From the NCBI GenBank assembly GCA_030745875.1, contig JASLNT010000095.1:1-50556 (forward strand): DNA of 50,556 nt, written 5' to 3'. This stretch comes from Phycisphaerae bacterium. GTDB lineage: Bacteria; Planctomycetota; Phycisphaerae; SM23-33. The number at the start of each line of letters is the position of its first letter. Position 1 is the first letter of the stretch. The notes below the pieces were generated by a model. The model made no database searches. It was not told the origin of the DNA and saw nothing but the letters and a program-made list of their open reading frames with translations. Made by a program: the position numbers and the translations under genes. Below are positions 37,380-45,415 of the stretch, piece after piece.

Positions 37380-40300
37380 TCAACATCGCCCCGCCAATTC
37401 GATGCTGATTGTACCGTATTGTTCGATTACTTTGCCGGTTATTATGTGCGGCCCGTAGCTGTTGAACTGCTCTTCGGCGTTCGGAGTCGGAAAAAACGTC
37501 GCTTCGAACAGACCGAATTCATCGTCCATCGTCAGGAACATCATCTCTCGCCCGCCGGCGGTGTCTGTTCGGCGTCTGGCTTCGCATACGCCTGCAATGG
37601 TCACCCGCTTGCCGATGAGGGCGGGCAGGTCTCTGCTGGTCGCGTCGGTTTCGCCCTGCAACTGCGCCCGATGGACTTTCATTATGTGCGGACCTGTCGA
37701 TACGCCCAATATGCGTCGCTGGTCGATGTATTTGCGCGCGGGCGAGTAGTCGCCCGTGTCGGCTGGAGCACACATCAAACCGCCCGCGCGATCGGCGGCG
37801 GTGAATAATCCGGTCGCCGGGGGGCGATGTCGCGATGTTCGGCGGACGGATATCGCCATGTCCAGTTCCATCATAAGCGCCGGTCTGGTCGATCCGGTGA
37901 AATCGAACGCTCCGCACAACACCAGCGCCCCGACCTCGGATCGGGCCAGACCGGTTCGCAAAATGCAATCGGTGAGCGTGTCGAACGGGCGTTTCTCTCT
38001 CGTGTCCAGAATCGCCTGAACCCCTGCGGGTCCCAGTCCCGCGACTGATTCCAGACCTATCCCGATCGCATCGCCTCGGATCGAATACTCCGCCGACGAC
38101 TGGTTAACATCGGGCGGCAGGAATCGAACGCCCGTGCGTTTGGCCTGTTCGACGTAAACTCGCCGGTGGTACATGCTCTGGTTGTTGTTGAGTGCGGCGG
38201 TCCAGAATTCAACGGGCCAGTGCGCTTTTAGATACGCAACGGCGTATCCCAGGCGACCGTAACTTCCCGCGTGTGCGCGGCAGAACGAGTAGGAGTTGAA
38301 CTTGGCCATCTGGACCCAGAGCGATCGGGCCAGTTGATCGTCTATCCCGTTGGCGCAGCAGCGATACAGGAAGTCGCTCGACAGTTCGAGGCGTTCGGCG
38401 TCGGAGGCGCATTTCTGTACGGCTTTTCGGAACATGTCGCCTCGCGGGAGGCTCCCGCCGGTCATAGCAGCGGCCACCAGCATCACATCGTCTTCGTACA
38501 ACATCACACCGTACGTGTCGGCGAGGATCGCATCTATTTTCGGCTCGACGGTCGGAACCGGATCCAGGCCGCGGTGTCGGCGGATGAAGGCGTCTTTCAT
38601 ACCCGCCCCGGCGGCGCCCGGACGCACCAGCGCCAGAGCCTTCATCACGTCCCGCATATGGTGCGGATGGATAGCACGCAGCAGATTTCTCATTGCGGGC
38701 GATTCGAGTTGGTTGCACCCGACAGTATCACCGGTCTGGAGCATCTCGATTGTGCGCTGATCGGAGGGGTCCAGCGTTTCCACGTCAATCTCCGGCCCGT
38801 GGCGAAGTCGGACCAGGTCGGCGGTTTGGCGTATGGTCGCCAGACTGCGATTACCCAGCAGATCGAGCTTGATCAGACCGGTGGCTTTGGCTCCGCGCTT
38901 GTCGTACTGGAGAATTCGACAGCCCTTGGTCGACGGTTGGACCGGAGCGTAATTCTCGATCGGCCCGGGCGCGATCACGATTCCCCCGGGATGAACGCAC
39001 AGATTATGCGGCAGGGAGACAATCCGCCCGGCCAGTCGGCCGATCGCGGGCCTGGCGGTGAGTTCATCGGGGCTCATCTGCGATATCTGGGCGTTGGAAT
39101 ATCCGAAAGCTTTAGCGGTTTCCCGCAGTGCTGACGACGCCTTGAAAGTATTGTGCGCTGAGACCATCGCCGTACGCTCGCGCCCCCAGCGCTCGAATGC
39201 GTAATCGATAACCTCATCGCGAATCCGCCAGGAAAAATCAATGTCCAGATCCGGAAAATCGATCCGGCGCTCGTTAAGAAAACGCTCGAACGGGATGTTG
39301 TAAGTCAGCGGACATACGTTTGTTATCCCCAGCAGATACGCAACCAGCGAACTGGCGCCGGACCCCCGCCCAGCCACCGGGGCTCCGCGGCTTCGGGCGT
39401 ATTGGACTATGTCGCGAACGACCAGAAAGTATTCTGAGAAACCCTTGCTGTCGATCAGCGACAACTCGCGATCGATGCGGGCCTCAGCGTCGCGGCGCGG
39501 GCGGCGGTAACGGTGAAGCATTCCCCGGCGACACAGCCCGCGGAGGTGCGCCTCGGGAGTCAGACCATCGGGACATTTAAAGCTCGGAAACACCGCCTGA
39601 CGCGGAAGAAACTCATACCCGCCGCACCGCCCGGCAAGCCGGATATTATTGGCAATCGCACGGGGAAAGTCAGCCAACTCCCCAGCCAAACTTGCCGGAC
39701 CGCGAAGCCTGGCCGCGAAGTGCGGAAGCTGTAAATCGGTTACCGAATCGAACGTCGAACCGGTGCGAATAGCAATTAGAAGGCGCGCCGCATCGCGATC
39801 TTCCAGACGGGCCAGATGAGCGGTCCCGCAAGCAATGAGCCCGCAGCCGAGCCGTACAGAACATTCCGCCAACCGTCGAACACGGAACGAGCCCTGGACC
39901 GGAGGATCCAACGCCAACCACAAACGCTCCCGCCCCACCACACCGATCAGATCGCCGGCCAACTCCGCAGAATCGACCAGAAAATGCAGCCCCCCGACAA
40001 ATTCGCCCAGCGAACCCCGCAACGAAAAGTCGGAGCAACACTGAATCCGCGTTATCAGAACGCAAAGATTCCTATAACCAACATCATTTTCAACCAGCGC
40101 AACCAACCGGTCGGTCCCGTCGTGCAGTTCAGCCCCAATTATCGGCGTGAGCCCCGCCTGGCGAGCCATCCGATAAAACGCCGGCGCGCCGTATAAATTG
40201 TTGATGTCGGTAAGCGCCAGATGCGTATGTCCGGCTCGCACGGAACTGCCAACCAGCACATCAAGCGTCATAGTCCCGCGCAGCAACGAATACGCGCTGC

Positions 40301-40382
40301 GAACACGCAGCGGAGCTACGACGGCGCCCGCCCGTGACGTCGCCAATTGTCCATCGCCAATTTCCAATTGCCCGCCTTTCAT
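37380..40382 (-). CDS. dnaE2: Error-prone DNA polymerase III alpha subunit (DnaE2)
   Basis: This is a C-family polymerase for damage tolerance. The 1000-residue protein has the PHP domain (about 20-250), palm and fingers with GRGSGASSLVAYLLG, the catalytic acidic motif PDLDIDF (Asp380 and Asp382), KLDLLGNRSL with the third catalytic Asp, and YGVMLYEDDVM. A helix-hairpin-helix segment (GLESVAGLGPAGVQAIL) and an OB domain end the protein. The short length and pairing with a Y-family polymerase point to DnaE2 rather than replicative DnaE. In the PHP domain the usual His-x-His is Arg26-Val-Arg28, and LTDHGNLYG reads LTDINNLYG, so proofreading by PHP is probably lost. The ATG at 40382 overlaps the upstream stop (ATGA). 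Its first 16 residues are encoded by 7-bp repeats. Confidence 0.92.
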   Translation of the reverse strand: MKGGQLEIGDGQLATSRAGAVVAPLRVRSAYSLLRGTMTLDVLVGSSVRAGHTHLALTDINNLYGAPAFYRMARQAGLTPIIGAELHDGTDRLVALVENDVGYRNLCVLITRIQCCSDFSLRGSLGEFVGGLHFLVDSAELAGDLIGVVGRERLWLALDPPVQGSFRVRRLAECSVRLGCGLIACGTAHLARLEDRDAARLLIAIRTGSTFDSVTDLQLPHFAARLRGPASLAGELADFPRAIANNIRLAGRCGGYEFLPRQAVFPSFKCPDGLTPEAHLRGLCRRGMLHRYRRPRRDAEARIDRELSLIDSKGFSEYFLVVRDIVQYARSRGAPVAGRGSGASSLVAYLLGITNVCPLTYNIPFERFLNERRIDFPDLDIDFSWRIRDEVIDYAFERWGRERTAMVSAHNTFKASSALRETAKAFGYSNAQISQMSPDELTARPAIGRLAGRIVSLPHNLCVHPGGIVIAPGPIENYAPVQPSTKGCRILQYDKRGAKATGLIKLDLLGNRSLATIRQTADLVRLRHGPEIDVETLDPSDQRTIEMLQTGDTVGCNQLESPAMRNLLRAIHPHHMRDVMKALALVRPGAAGAGMKDAFIRRHRGLDPVPTVEPKIDAILADTYGVMLYEDDVMLVAAAMTGGSLPRGDMFRKAVQKCASDAERLELSSDFLYRCCANGIDDQLARSLWVQMAKFNSYSFCRAHAGSYGRLGYAVAYLKAHWPVEFWTAALNNNQSMYHRRVYVEQAKRTGVRFLPPDVNQSSAEYSIRGDAIGIGLESVAGLGPAGVQAILDTREKRPFDTLTDCILRTGLARSEVGALVLCGAFDFTGSTRPALMMELDMAISVRRTSRHRPPATGLFTAADRAGGLMCAPADTGDYSPARKYIDQRRILGVSTGPHIMKVHRAQLQGETDATSRDLPALIGKRVTIAGVCEARRRTDTAGGREMMFLTMDDEFGLFEATFFPTPNAEEQFNSYGPHIITGKVIEQYGTISIELAGRC
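40340..40374. repeat. Five 7-bp tandem repeats at the start of dnaE2
   Basis: On the plus strand the units are TCGCCAA, TTGTCCA, TCGCCAA, TTTCCAA and TTGCCCG. They encode about residues 3-14 of DnaE2, directly after the start codon. Gain or loss of one unit would shift the reading frame before the PHP domain. Confidence 0.6.
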
Positions 40383-41578
40383 TTCGTAAGCGACGGTGTT
40401 CGCAGTACGAATCCGTAATCGTTTTGCTTGAGTCGCCCGAGCAGGCTGATTGATTCGCCTGCTACGATTGAGGCGTGTCCGTAGCGGTTGCGTATCGCGT
40501 CGAGTGTTGCGTTGAGGCTGCGGAGTTTTGCGCCAGCCGGCGTGTCGAACAATCGTGCTTCGGATGCCGAGGGAGAGAATTTCGACAGCGTAACGCCTAT
40601 GTGACGCAGCGCCGTCCGGCGACGATGCAAAGACGCCAGGAGTTCGCCAGCCAGATCGAATATTCGCCATGGGCAGTTCGTTGGCGCCGGTAGCGTGCGG
40701 CTGGCGGCGGAGCCTTTGAAATCGACATAACGGATAGACATTTCTACGCAACCGGCCAGCAGGCCTGCGGCGCGCGCCGCAACGGCGGCCCGCTCGGCCA
40801 GATAAAACAGCATCCCGCGAATCCAGCGTATATCGCACTGCGGCTGATGGAAGGTGGTTTCGCGTGAGATGCTTTTCGGGAATGTTTGGCTTCGGATTTC
40901 GGATCGGTCCAGGCCGCGAGATCGGTCGTAGAGCAAGTCGCCCCGGCGGGCGAACATACAGCGCAGGACCTGGCGGTCGAGTCGGCGGAGGTCGGCGATG
41001 GTGCGGATATTGGCGTCGGCGAGCCGGGCGGCGGTTTTGGGACCAACGCCCGGAAGGCGATTAACCGGCAAGGGATCGAGGAAGTCGCTCTCGCGGCCGG
41101 GGGGAATCCAGACAACACCGTGAGGCTTGGCGGCGTGCGAGGCGAGCTTGGCCAGCATGGCGTTGCCCGCCAGACCAATCGAAACAGGCAGCCCGACTTC
41201 GCGATCGACCCGTTCCTGCAACTGGCGGCCCATGGCGACCGGTCCGCCGTATCGATCGGCCAGACCGGTCGCGTCGCCATAGGCTTCGTCCAGAAGCGTC
41301 TGGAGTGAGCAGGCGTAATTCGAACATATCTCCCAAATATGCTCGGCGAAGCAGCGGTAAGTTTGATATGAACCGGGCAGGACCACCGCATCGGCGCACA
41401 ACTCTATCGCCCTACGAAGCGACATGCCGGCATGCAGACCAAACCGCCGGGCCTCATACGAACACGACGCAATGCAACCGCTTCCGACAATAACCGCACG
41501 GCCGCGCAACGGGGGCGTCAACAACTGCTCCACAGAAGCAAAAAACGCATCAACATCAATGTGGAATATCAATGACAT
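40379..41578 (-). CDS. dinB: Y-family DNA polymerase (DinB-like)
   Basis: This is a translesion polymerase. The 399-residue form from ATG 41578 has FHIDVDAFFASVEQ (Asp8 metal ligand; Phe13 as steric gate), SYEARRFGLHAGMSL, LLDEAYGDATG (Asp97-Glu98, metal ligands), VSIGLAGNAMLAKLAS, and the helix-hairpin-helix LPGVGPKTAARL, then a little-finger domain. Both metal sites are intact, so it is an active polymerase and not the inactive ImuB type. The frame stays open upstream to a GTG at 41731 that overlaps the DUF6504-like stop by GTGA. That longer form would add 51 residues encoded partly by 7-bp repeats. Which start is used is uncertain; AGG lies 4 nt before ATG 41578. dnaE2 follows by ATGA overlap. 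Confidence 0.9.
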   Translation of the reverse strand: MSLIFHIDVDAFFASVEQLLTPPLRGRAVIVGSGCIASCSYEARRFGLHAGMSLRRAIELCADAVVLPGSYQTYRCFAEHIWEICSNYACSLQTLLDEAYGDATGLADRYGGPVAMGRQLQERVDREVGLPVSIGLAGNAMLAKLASHAAKPHGVVWIPPGRESDFLDPLPVNRLPGVGPKTAARLADANIRTIADLRRLDRQVLRCMFARRGDLLYDRSRGLDRSEIRSQTFPKSISRETTFHQPQCDIRWIRGMLFYLAERAAVAARAAGLLAGCVEMSIRYVDFKGSAASRTLPAPTNCPWRIFDLAGELLASLHRRRTALRHIGVTLSKFSPSASEARLFDTPAGAKLRSLNATLDAIRNRYGHASIVAGESISLLGRLKQNDYGFVLRTPSLTK

Positions 41579-41629
41579 AAAACCTGCAATCGGGAATTGG
41601 CGAGCGACAATAACGAATGACAACAGCGC

Positions 41630-41720
41630 ACGGCGAACGGCAGACGACAGACGGCGAACGACGAACGACAGACGGCGAACGGCGAACGACGAACGACGAA
41701 CGGCAAACGGCGAACAACAA
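41630..41720. repeat. Thirteen 7-bp tandem repeats upstream of dinB
   Basis: The plus strand reads as thirteen consecutive heptamers close to ACGGCGA/ACGACGA (also ACGACAG, ACGGCAA, ACAACAA). They fill most of the 149-bp gap between the DUF6504-like stop and the dinB ATG. On the minus strand the dinB frame is open across them (repeated Val-Arg-Arg). Because 7 is not a multiple of 3, a change in copy number would break that frame. No other heptamer run of this length was noticed in the window. Confidence 0.85.
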
Positions 41721-41727
41721 ACGAGTG

Positions 41728-41976
41728 TCACTCACTCATCTGTTTCTCAAGCCACCATTGGACATCGGCTCCGGAAAAACGGAGGAGGTATGTCTCGTCG
41801 CCCACTTGTACGCTGTAGTGCAACGAATAACTTCCACCGCTGCGGTCGGTCCAGCGAGCGTTTATGGCCTGAACCTCATACGCCCGACCGGACCATATAA
41901 ACCGCAACGGCTTGACGCCCCCGACAGAACATACCGCCAAAACCTCGATCCGCTCGCCAATATCCTCAACATGCAT
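41728..41976 (-). CDS. Small DUF6504-like protein of the translesion polymerase cassette
   Basis: The 82-residue protein resembles the small DUF6504-type proteins found next to dnaE2 and Y-family polymerases: GERIEVLAV, then KPLRFIWSGRAYEVQAINARW, then a beta strand and YLLRFSGADVQWWLEKQ. I recognise it by pattern and context, not by alignment. The ATG at 41976 is chosen because the promoter at 42074-42102 would start transcription near 42067, which excludes the longer open frame beginning at 42126. No strong ribosome-binding site is visible. Its stop overlaps a GTG that could start a longer dinB product. Confidence 0.68.
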   Translation of the reverse strand: MHVEDIGERIEVLAVCSVGGVKPLRFIWSGRAYEVQAINARWTDRSGGSYSLHYSVQVGDETYLLRFSGADVQWWLEKQMSE

Positions 41977-42073
41977 AACATAACACCCGAGTCCGCCATA
42001 GCTTACACTCACTCGAACCCGTCGGAACCTGGCCGCAACGACACGCTCGAATACCCTAACATTTACCAAACAA

Positions 42074-42102
42074 ATTATAGCCGCCCCGCTCATACGCGTC
42101 AA
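42074..42102 (-). promoter_or_regulatory. Near-consensus sigma70 promoter of the translesion polymerase cassette
   Basis: On the minus strand, TTGACG (42102-42097) and a perfect TATAAT (42079-42074) are separated by exactly 17 bp. It is the best promoter match in the window. The predicted leader to the ATG at 41976 is about 90 nt. A strong promoter for error-prone polymerases would be expected to need tight repression; a candidate operator lies at 42189-42211, although it is about 90 bp upstream of the -35 box. Confidence 0.75.
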
Positions 42103-42188
42103 GCTAATAAATACATAAAAAACCAAATCACCCGCACATTGGCGCCAACGTCACACATTCGACCCAACCGCAATGCGTTACGCCACAT

Positions 42189-42211
42189 AACATGTTGCCT
42201 GGCAGCATGTT
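42189..42211. promoter_or_regulatory. Near-perfect 23-bp palindrome, candidate operator
   Basis: The arms are AACATG-T-TGCC and GGCA-G-CATGTT around a central T. Ten base pairs are symmetric, with single unpaired positions inside each arm. It lies in the divergent region between the polymerase cassette and the FMN-binding gene. Which gene it controls, and by what protein, cannot be told from the sequence. Confidence 0.55.
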
Positions 42212-42246
42212 ACGCCCGAACACGGCGATTGCGATCCAAAAGAACC
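42212..42246. other. Remainder of the divergent intergenic region
   Basis: The gap from 41977 to 42377 holds no gene I can support. Beyond the promoter, palindrome and repeat motif annotated separately, this part shows no further structure. Confidence 0.5.
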
Positions 42247-42267
42247 TGTGAACCAATTGTGAACCAC
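42247..42267. promoter_or_regulatory. Second copy of the GTGAACC double-repeat motif
   Basis: GTGAACCAATT (42248-42258) is followed directly by GTGAACCAC (42259-42267), an 11-bp period. Across 20 bp it differs from the motif before argB at one base. It ends 111 bp before the ATG of the FMN-binding protein gene, against 112 bp for argB. No inverted GGTTCAC copy is present here. Confidence 0.55.
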
Positions 42268-42317
42268 GGTCCCGGAAATCAACCGTCAAAAGAATCCACA
42301 CACGCCGAACGAATCAC

Positions 42318-42347
42318 TTGCTTGGCGCAATTGTTATCAGGTATGCT
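42318..42347 (+). promoter_or_regulatory. Possible promoter of the FMN-binding protein gene
   Basis: TTGCTT (42318-42323) and TATGCT (42342-42347) are separated by 18 bp. The match is moderate. Distance from the GTGAACC motif to the -35 box (about 51 bp) is close to that at argB (about 46 bp). Confidence 0.4.
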
Positions 42348-42377
42348 TAGGCAGTGGGCACACTGAGGTAATCAACC

Positions 42378-43799
42378 ATGAGAAATGTGAGAAAATCAAC
42401 TAGAACGTCGATCGTTCGAGTTATCGCAATTTTGGTCGGTATCTTACTGGCCGGGGCGATGTTCGTATCGTCGGCCGGTGCTGACGAAATCGAAACGAAG
42501 GAAGGCACGGTCTACAAGGGCAAGCTGTTAAAAGAGCTGCATGACAAGGTCGTTTTCCAGGCGAACATCGGCGGCGCCAAAGTTGAGTTGAACTTCCCAA
42601 TCGCCAAAGTCAAGGCCGTCACAGTAAACGGAGCCCGGCGCCTCGTCAAACCCGGCCCGAAACCTAAAGCCAAACCCGATCCCGTCGCCATTCCAAAGAA
42701 CCAGCGCACCGAAACCCAAGTCGATGACCTGGTCGAAAATGTCGGACGGAGCAAGCCCGACTGGTACGCGTCAGTACCGTTGCGATTTCCCCCCACGCTC
42801 AAGCTGAACTGGCAGATCGCCAGTCGCGGCCTGAAACCCCACGTTAATCTTCGCCAATACATCGACACAATCATCACGCCCGCGCCGACCAAGTGGAAAG
42901 AAGGCGTCAGGCTGATGCATCACACGCTTACAGTCAATAGAACCAGCGTAATGAAGCTCAGGCTCAGCCAGCGTGCGTTGGCGGATATGTACTTCAATTT
43001 CTTCGGCGATTTCGCGAGGGCGGCGTTCTGGTATCGGCAGTCGGGCGGAAGGAACCACATACCGCTGGCCACCTGCTACTTACGCTTGGGCTGCAAGTCA
43101 CTGGCGATTAAACTCCTCAAAGAAATCCACGATGACAACACGCAAGACGGGAGCGCAATCAGGCTCTGGTCGGAAATGGGCGAGGTCGACAAGGCCCTCT
43201 ATCATGCTGAACGGGCCGCAAACGCCGGACGCCCTGACGTAGCCTATCTCGCAGCCGGAGACGCATGTCGGCGCGACGGACAGTACGACAAGGCGCTGAC
43301 CTACTACCAGAAGGTGGTTGACGCCGAAAAGGGCAGCAGACTCATAAAACGCAATTCAGCGCGGGCGACTGCGAATATCGAAGCGGTCAAGCTGCAGGCG
43401 GCGTTGAGGCTCTCGAAGATTCCCGACGGAACGTACCAGGGACAGGCGCTGGGCTACCAGAAAACCGCCCCGGTCGTCGTGTCGGTCACGATGGCCAACG
43501 GATCGCTCGAATCGGTCAAGGTGGTGGGGATCAGAGATCAACGCTACTTCATCTCCCGGGTCGAAATGCCCAAGCGTATCCTCGCTAAACAGATATTCCT
43601 GGCGCCGCCCCCTCCTGACCCCCTGATAAGAGTACGCCGCAAAACAGCACTCGTGATAAAAGAAGAACCCGGTACGGTGGTCGAATGGCTCGCGTTTAAG
43701 GATCTGGACACCGTAAGCGGGGCCACACAATCGTCACAGGGAATATTCAACGCCGTGATTAAGGCGCTGGCGGAAGCACAGCAAGGCAAAAAGGAATAG
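42378..43799 (+). CDS. Exported TPR protein with C-terminal FMN-binding domain
   Basis: The 473-residue protein has a signal peptide (about 1-35, cleavage near SAGA-DE). A small beta domain (about 37-85, GTVYKGKLLKELHDKVVF) and a Lys/Pro linker follow. Helical TPR-like repeats (about 190-345) include ADMYFNFFGDFARAAFWYRQ and DGQYDKALTYYQKVV. The FMN-bind domain (about 358-472) opens with DGTYQGQALGYQ and ends with DTVSGATQSS. The Asp-x-x-Ser-Gly-Ala-Thr pattern is the one used by ApbE for covalent flavin attachment, so Thr450 is the predicted FMN site. GAGG precedes the ATG. A role in extracytoplasmic electron transfer is likely from the domain; the partner is unknown. Confidence 0.87.
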   Translation: MRNVRKSTRTSIVRVIAILVGILLAGAMFVSSAGADEIETKEGTVYKGKLLKELHDKVVFQANIGGAKVELNFPIAKVKAVTVNGARRLVKPGPKPKAKPDPVAIPKNQRTETQVDDLVENVGRSKPDWYASVPLRFPPTLKLNWQIASRGLKPHVNLRQYIDTIITPAPTKWKEGVRLMHHTLTVNRTSVMKLRLSQRALADMYFNFFGDFARAAFWYRQSGGRNHIPLATCYLRLGCKSLAIKLLKEIHDDNTQDGSAIRLWSEMGEVDKALYHAERAANAGRPDVAYLAAGDACRRDGQYDKALTYYQKVVDAEKGSRLIKRNSARATANIEAVKLQAALRLSKIPDGTYQGQALGYQKTAPVVVSVTMANGSLESVKVVGIRDQRYFISRVEMPKRILAKQIFLAPPPPDPLIRVRRKTALVIKEEPGTVVEWLAFKDLDTVSGATQSSQGIFNAVIKALAEAQQGKKE

Positions 43800-43832
43800 C
43801 AGTTCAATACCGTCGGGGCGGAATGACAAAGC

Positions 43833-44219
43833 TCATTCGGCGGAGTCGTCTTCTTCGGAGGCGGCTTCGGCGGCCTCGTTGTCGGCGGCCATTTCCATCT
43901 GGAGGCTGGCCAGCGCGATGGCGACATCGCTGGTGAACTCGAATATCTTGTCCAGACCGGTGACCAGGAAAATGCCCCACACTTGCGCGTTCACATCGCA
44001 CAACACCAGGCGTCTGTCCACCGCCAGCATAACCTTGCGAACGCGAAGCAGCTTCGCGACGTTGGAGGAATTGATAAATCCGACAGCGCCCAGATTGAGC
44101 ACTACATCGGTGGCTTTACTCTCAACACTGTCCATCAGACCGTCGAGATCTTCCGTGAATTGAGGGTCGTCGCTCAGTTCGACAATCGTTATTTCGTCCG
44201 ACCAGTTCTGAATAGCCAT
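43833..44219 (-). CDS. STAS-domain protein (anti-sigma-factor antagonist type)
   Basis: The 128-residue protein has the STAS fold: ITIVELSDDPQF, then the central strand and turn VVLNLGAVGFINSSNVAKLL, where the Ser pair is the usual phosphorylation site, then RRLVLCDVNAQVWGIFLVTGLDKIFEF. The C-terminal 20 residues are Ala/Glu/Asp-rich. Such proteins bind anti-sigma factors or form parts of signalling complexes. No serine kinase or phosphatase is adjacent. The start follows AAGGA. It is convergent with the FMN-binding gene and lies 97 bp after the RNase HII-like gene on the same strand. Confidence 0.88.
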   Translation of the reverse strand: MAIQNWSDEITIVELSDDPQFTEDLDGLMDSVESKATDVVLNLGAVGFINSSNVAKLLRVRKVMLAVDRRLVLCDVNAQVWGIFLVTGLDKIFEFTSDVAIALASLQMEMAADNEAAEAASEEDDSAE

Positions 44220-44316
44220 AACACCAATCCTTTTATGACAAGTTGAATTACGACGTCTACCGTAGATGGAACCCCAAGCGGCGTCAACAATAAACTGAGA
44301 ACGATCGCAGTCCGTA

Positions 44317-45285
44317 TCACCGGCAGCGATACACTATATTCTCGTCAACTCCCAACCGCCCCATCGCCTCGCGGATCTCGCCGAAGAATCTCCGCCCGTC
44401 GGTGTAGTATCCTGCGGTTGGCGCCAGACCGTCAACGTGGCCGGCCCAGAATGCGTTAAACCGCTCCATGAACATCTCTCTAAGGTACTTGCCCGCCATC
44501 GACGCCAGTGCGATGGGCATATGCGCGGCCTCTCCGCCTACCGAGAATGTTATCCGGGCGGTTCGGTTCGCGTCGTACATTTCGTAGGCGCTGCAGTTGG
44601 GATCTTCTCGCAGTATCTTGAAGTTGCATCCCTCGAACGCTCGCTCCAACGCCGAAATGTAACGCATGCGACCGCCCTGCCGATCAACGTGAATGTGCAT
44701 TGACCCGGACTTAAGTCTGCTCCAAAGATACTGGACCAATCGAAACGTGATCCCCAGTGCGGCCGTTGATTTATTGCGGGTCGCTCGGATAATCCTGTTG
44801 AACTCGCCGACAAAGACGCATTCCGACCGGATTCCCCGCATACGTACGCCCGCCTTCCGCATAGCGGAGCCAATCGCATTGCCCGACAGCGATACGTCGG
44901 TGGCGCTTAGAACTCTGGGCAGAATCACTTCCGCGGGGCGATACCACGGATACTCCGCGGCCTGCGTGTTGGCGGCGGCGGTGATTATCGTCAGGAGGTC
45001 CGCCAGCGTCTCAGGATGCTTATCGTCCGCCGCCAGCATCGCCAGCACCGCACGTTCCAAATGCCGCAACGCCTTGGGCGACTTGCGATTAAAGAGCTTC
45101 TTGCTGTCGCCAATGGCCAGTGCGGTCGACTTCCGCCCCGCTTTTCGGGCCACCGCCGGGGCTAGAGTGTCCCAAAGAGACTGCTCGACCAGCTCGTCAG
45201 GAACTTCAAATACCGATGCGCACATCACCAGCGGGCCTAAGACAGGCCCGAGCCCCGCCTCGTCAATACCAGCTACAATCGCCAC
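44317..45285 (-). CDS. Divergent RNase HII-like nuclease
   Basis: The N-terminus reads AGIDEAGLGPVLGPLV, the RNase HII opening motif (GIDEAGRGP in most members), with Asp8 and Glu9 as metal ligands. IGDSKKLFNRKSP near 58 matches the family DSKKL motif, and MHIHVDRQGGR near 196 supplies a third acidic residue (Asp201). A helix like the C-terminal active-site helix follows (HMPIALASMAGKYLRE). At 322 residues it is about 100 longer than typical RNase HII; the extra sequence lies mainly between about 90 and 185. The start is GTG with GGGAG 8 nt upstream. The Arg-to-Leu change in GRG is notable because that Arg helps recognise the RNA-DNA junction. Activity on RNA-DNA hybrids is likely but not certain. 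Confidence 0.8.
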   Translation of the reverse strand: MAIVAGIDEAGLGPVLGPLVMCASVFEVPDELVEQSLWDTLAPAVARKAGRKSTALAIGDSKKLFNRKSPKALRHLERAVLAMLAADDKHPETLADLLTIITAAANTQAAEYPWYRPAEVILPRVLSATDVSLSGNAIGSAMRKAGVRMRGIRSECVFVGEFNRIIRATRNKSTAALGITFRLVQYLWSRLKSGSMHIHVDRQGGRMRYISALERAFEGCNFKILREDPNCSAYEMYDANRTARITFSVGGEAAHMPIALASMAGKYLREMFMERFNAFWAGHVDGLAPTAGYYTDGRRFFGEIREAMGRLGVDENIVYRCR

Positions 45286-45386
45286 AACCGCTCTCCCATC
45301 GGAGCAATATCACAATTCAAGAACACGACTATACCGCCGGGCCTGTTTTTCGGCAACCTGCATCGCCGGATTGGCCCTTGGAATGG

Positions 45387-45415
45387 TTGATCGAACCGGA
45401 GCCTGACGGTAAACT
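45387..45415 (+). promoter_or_regulatory. Possible promoter of the haem-protein gene
   Basis: TTGATC (45387-45392) and TAAACT (45410-45415) are separated by 17 bp. The leader to the ATG at 45465 would be about 43 nt. Moderate match only. Confidence 0.35.

Noticed and set aside
40383..40838. N-terminal extension of DnaE2 to 40838
   Set aside because: The added 152 residues overlap the Y-family polymerase coding region and are Arg-rich, as expected from an out-of-frame reading. The ATG at 40382 overlaps the dinB stop as ATGA.
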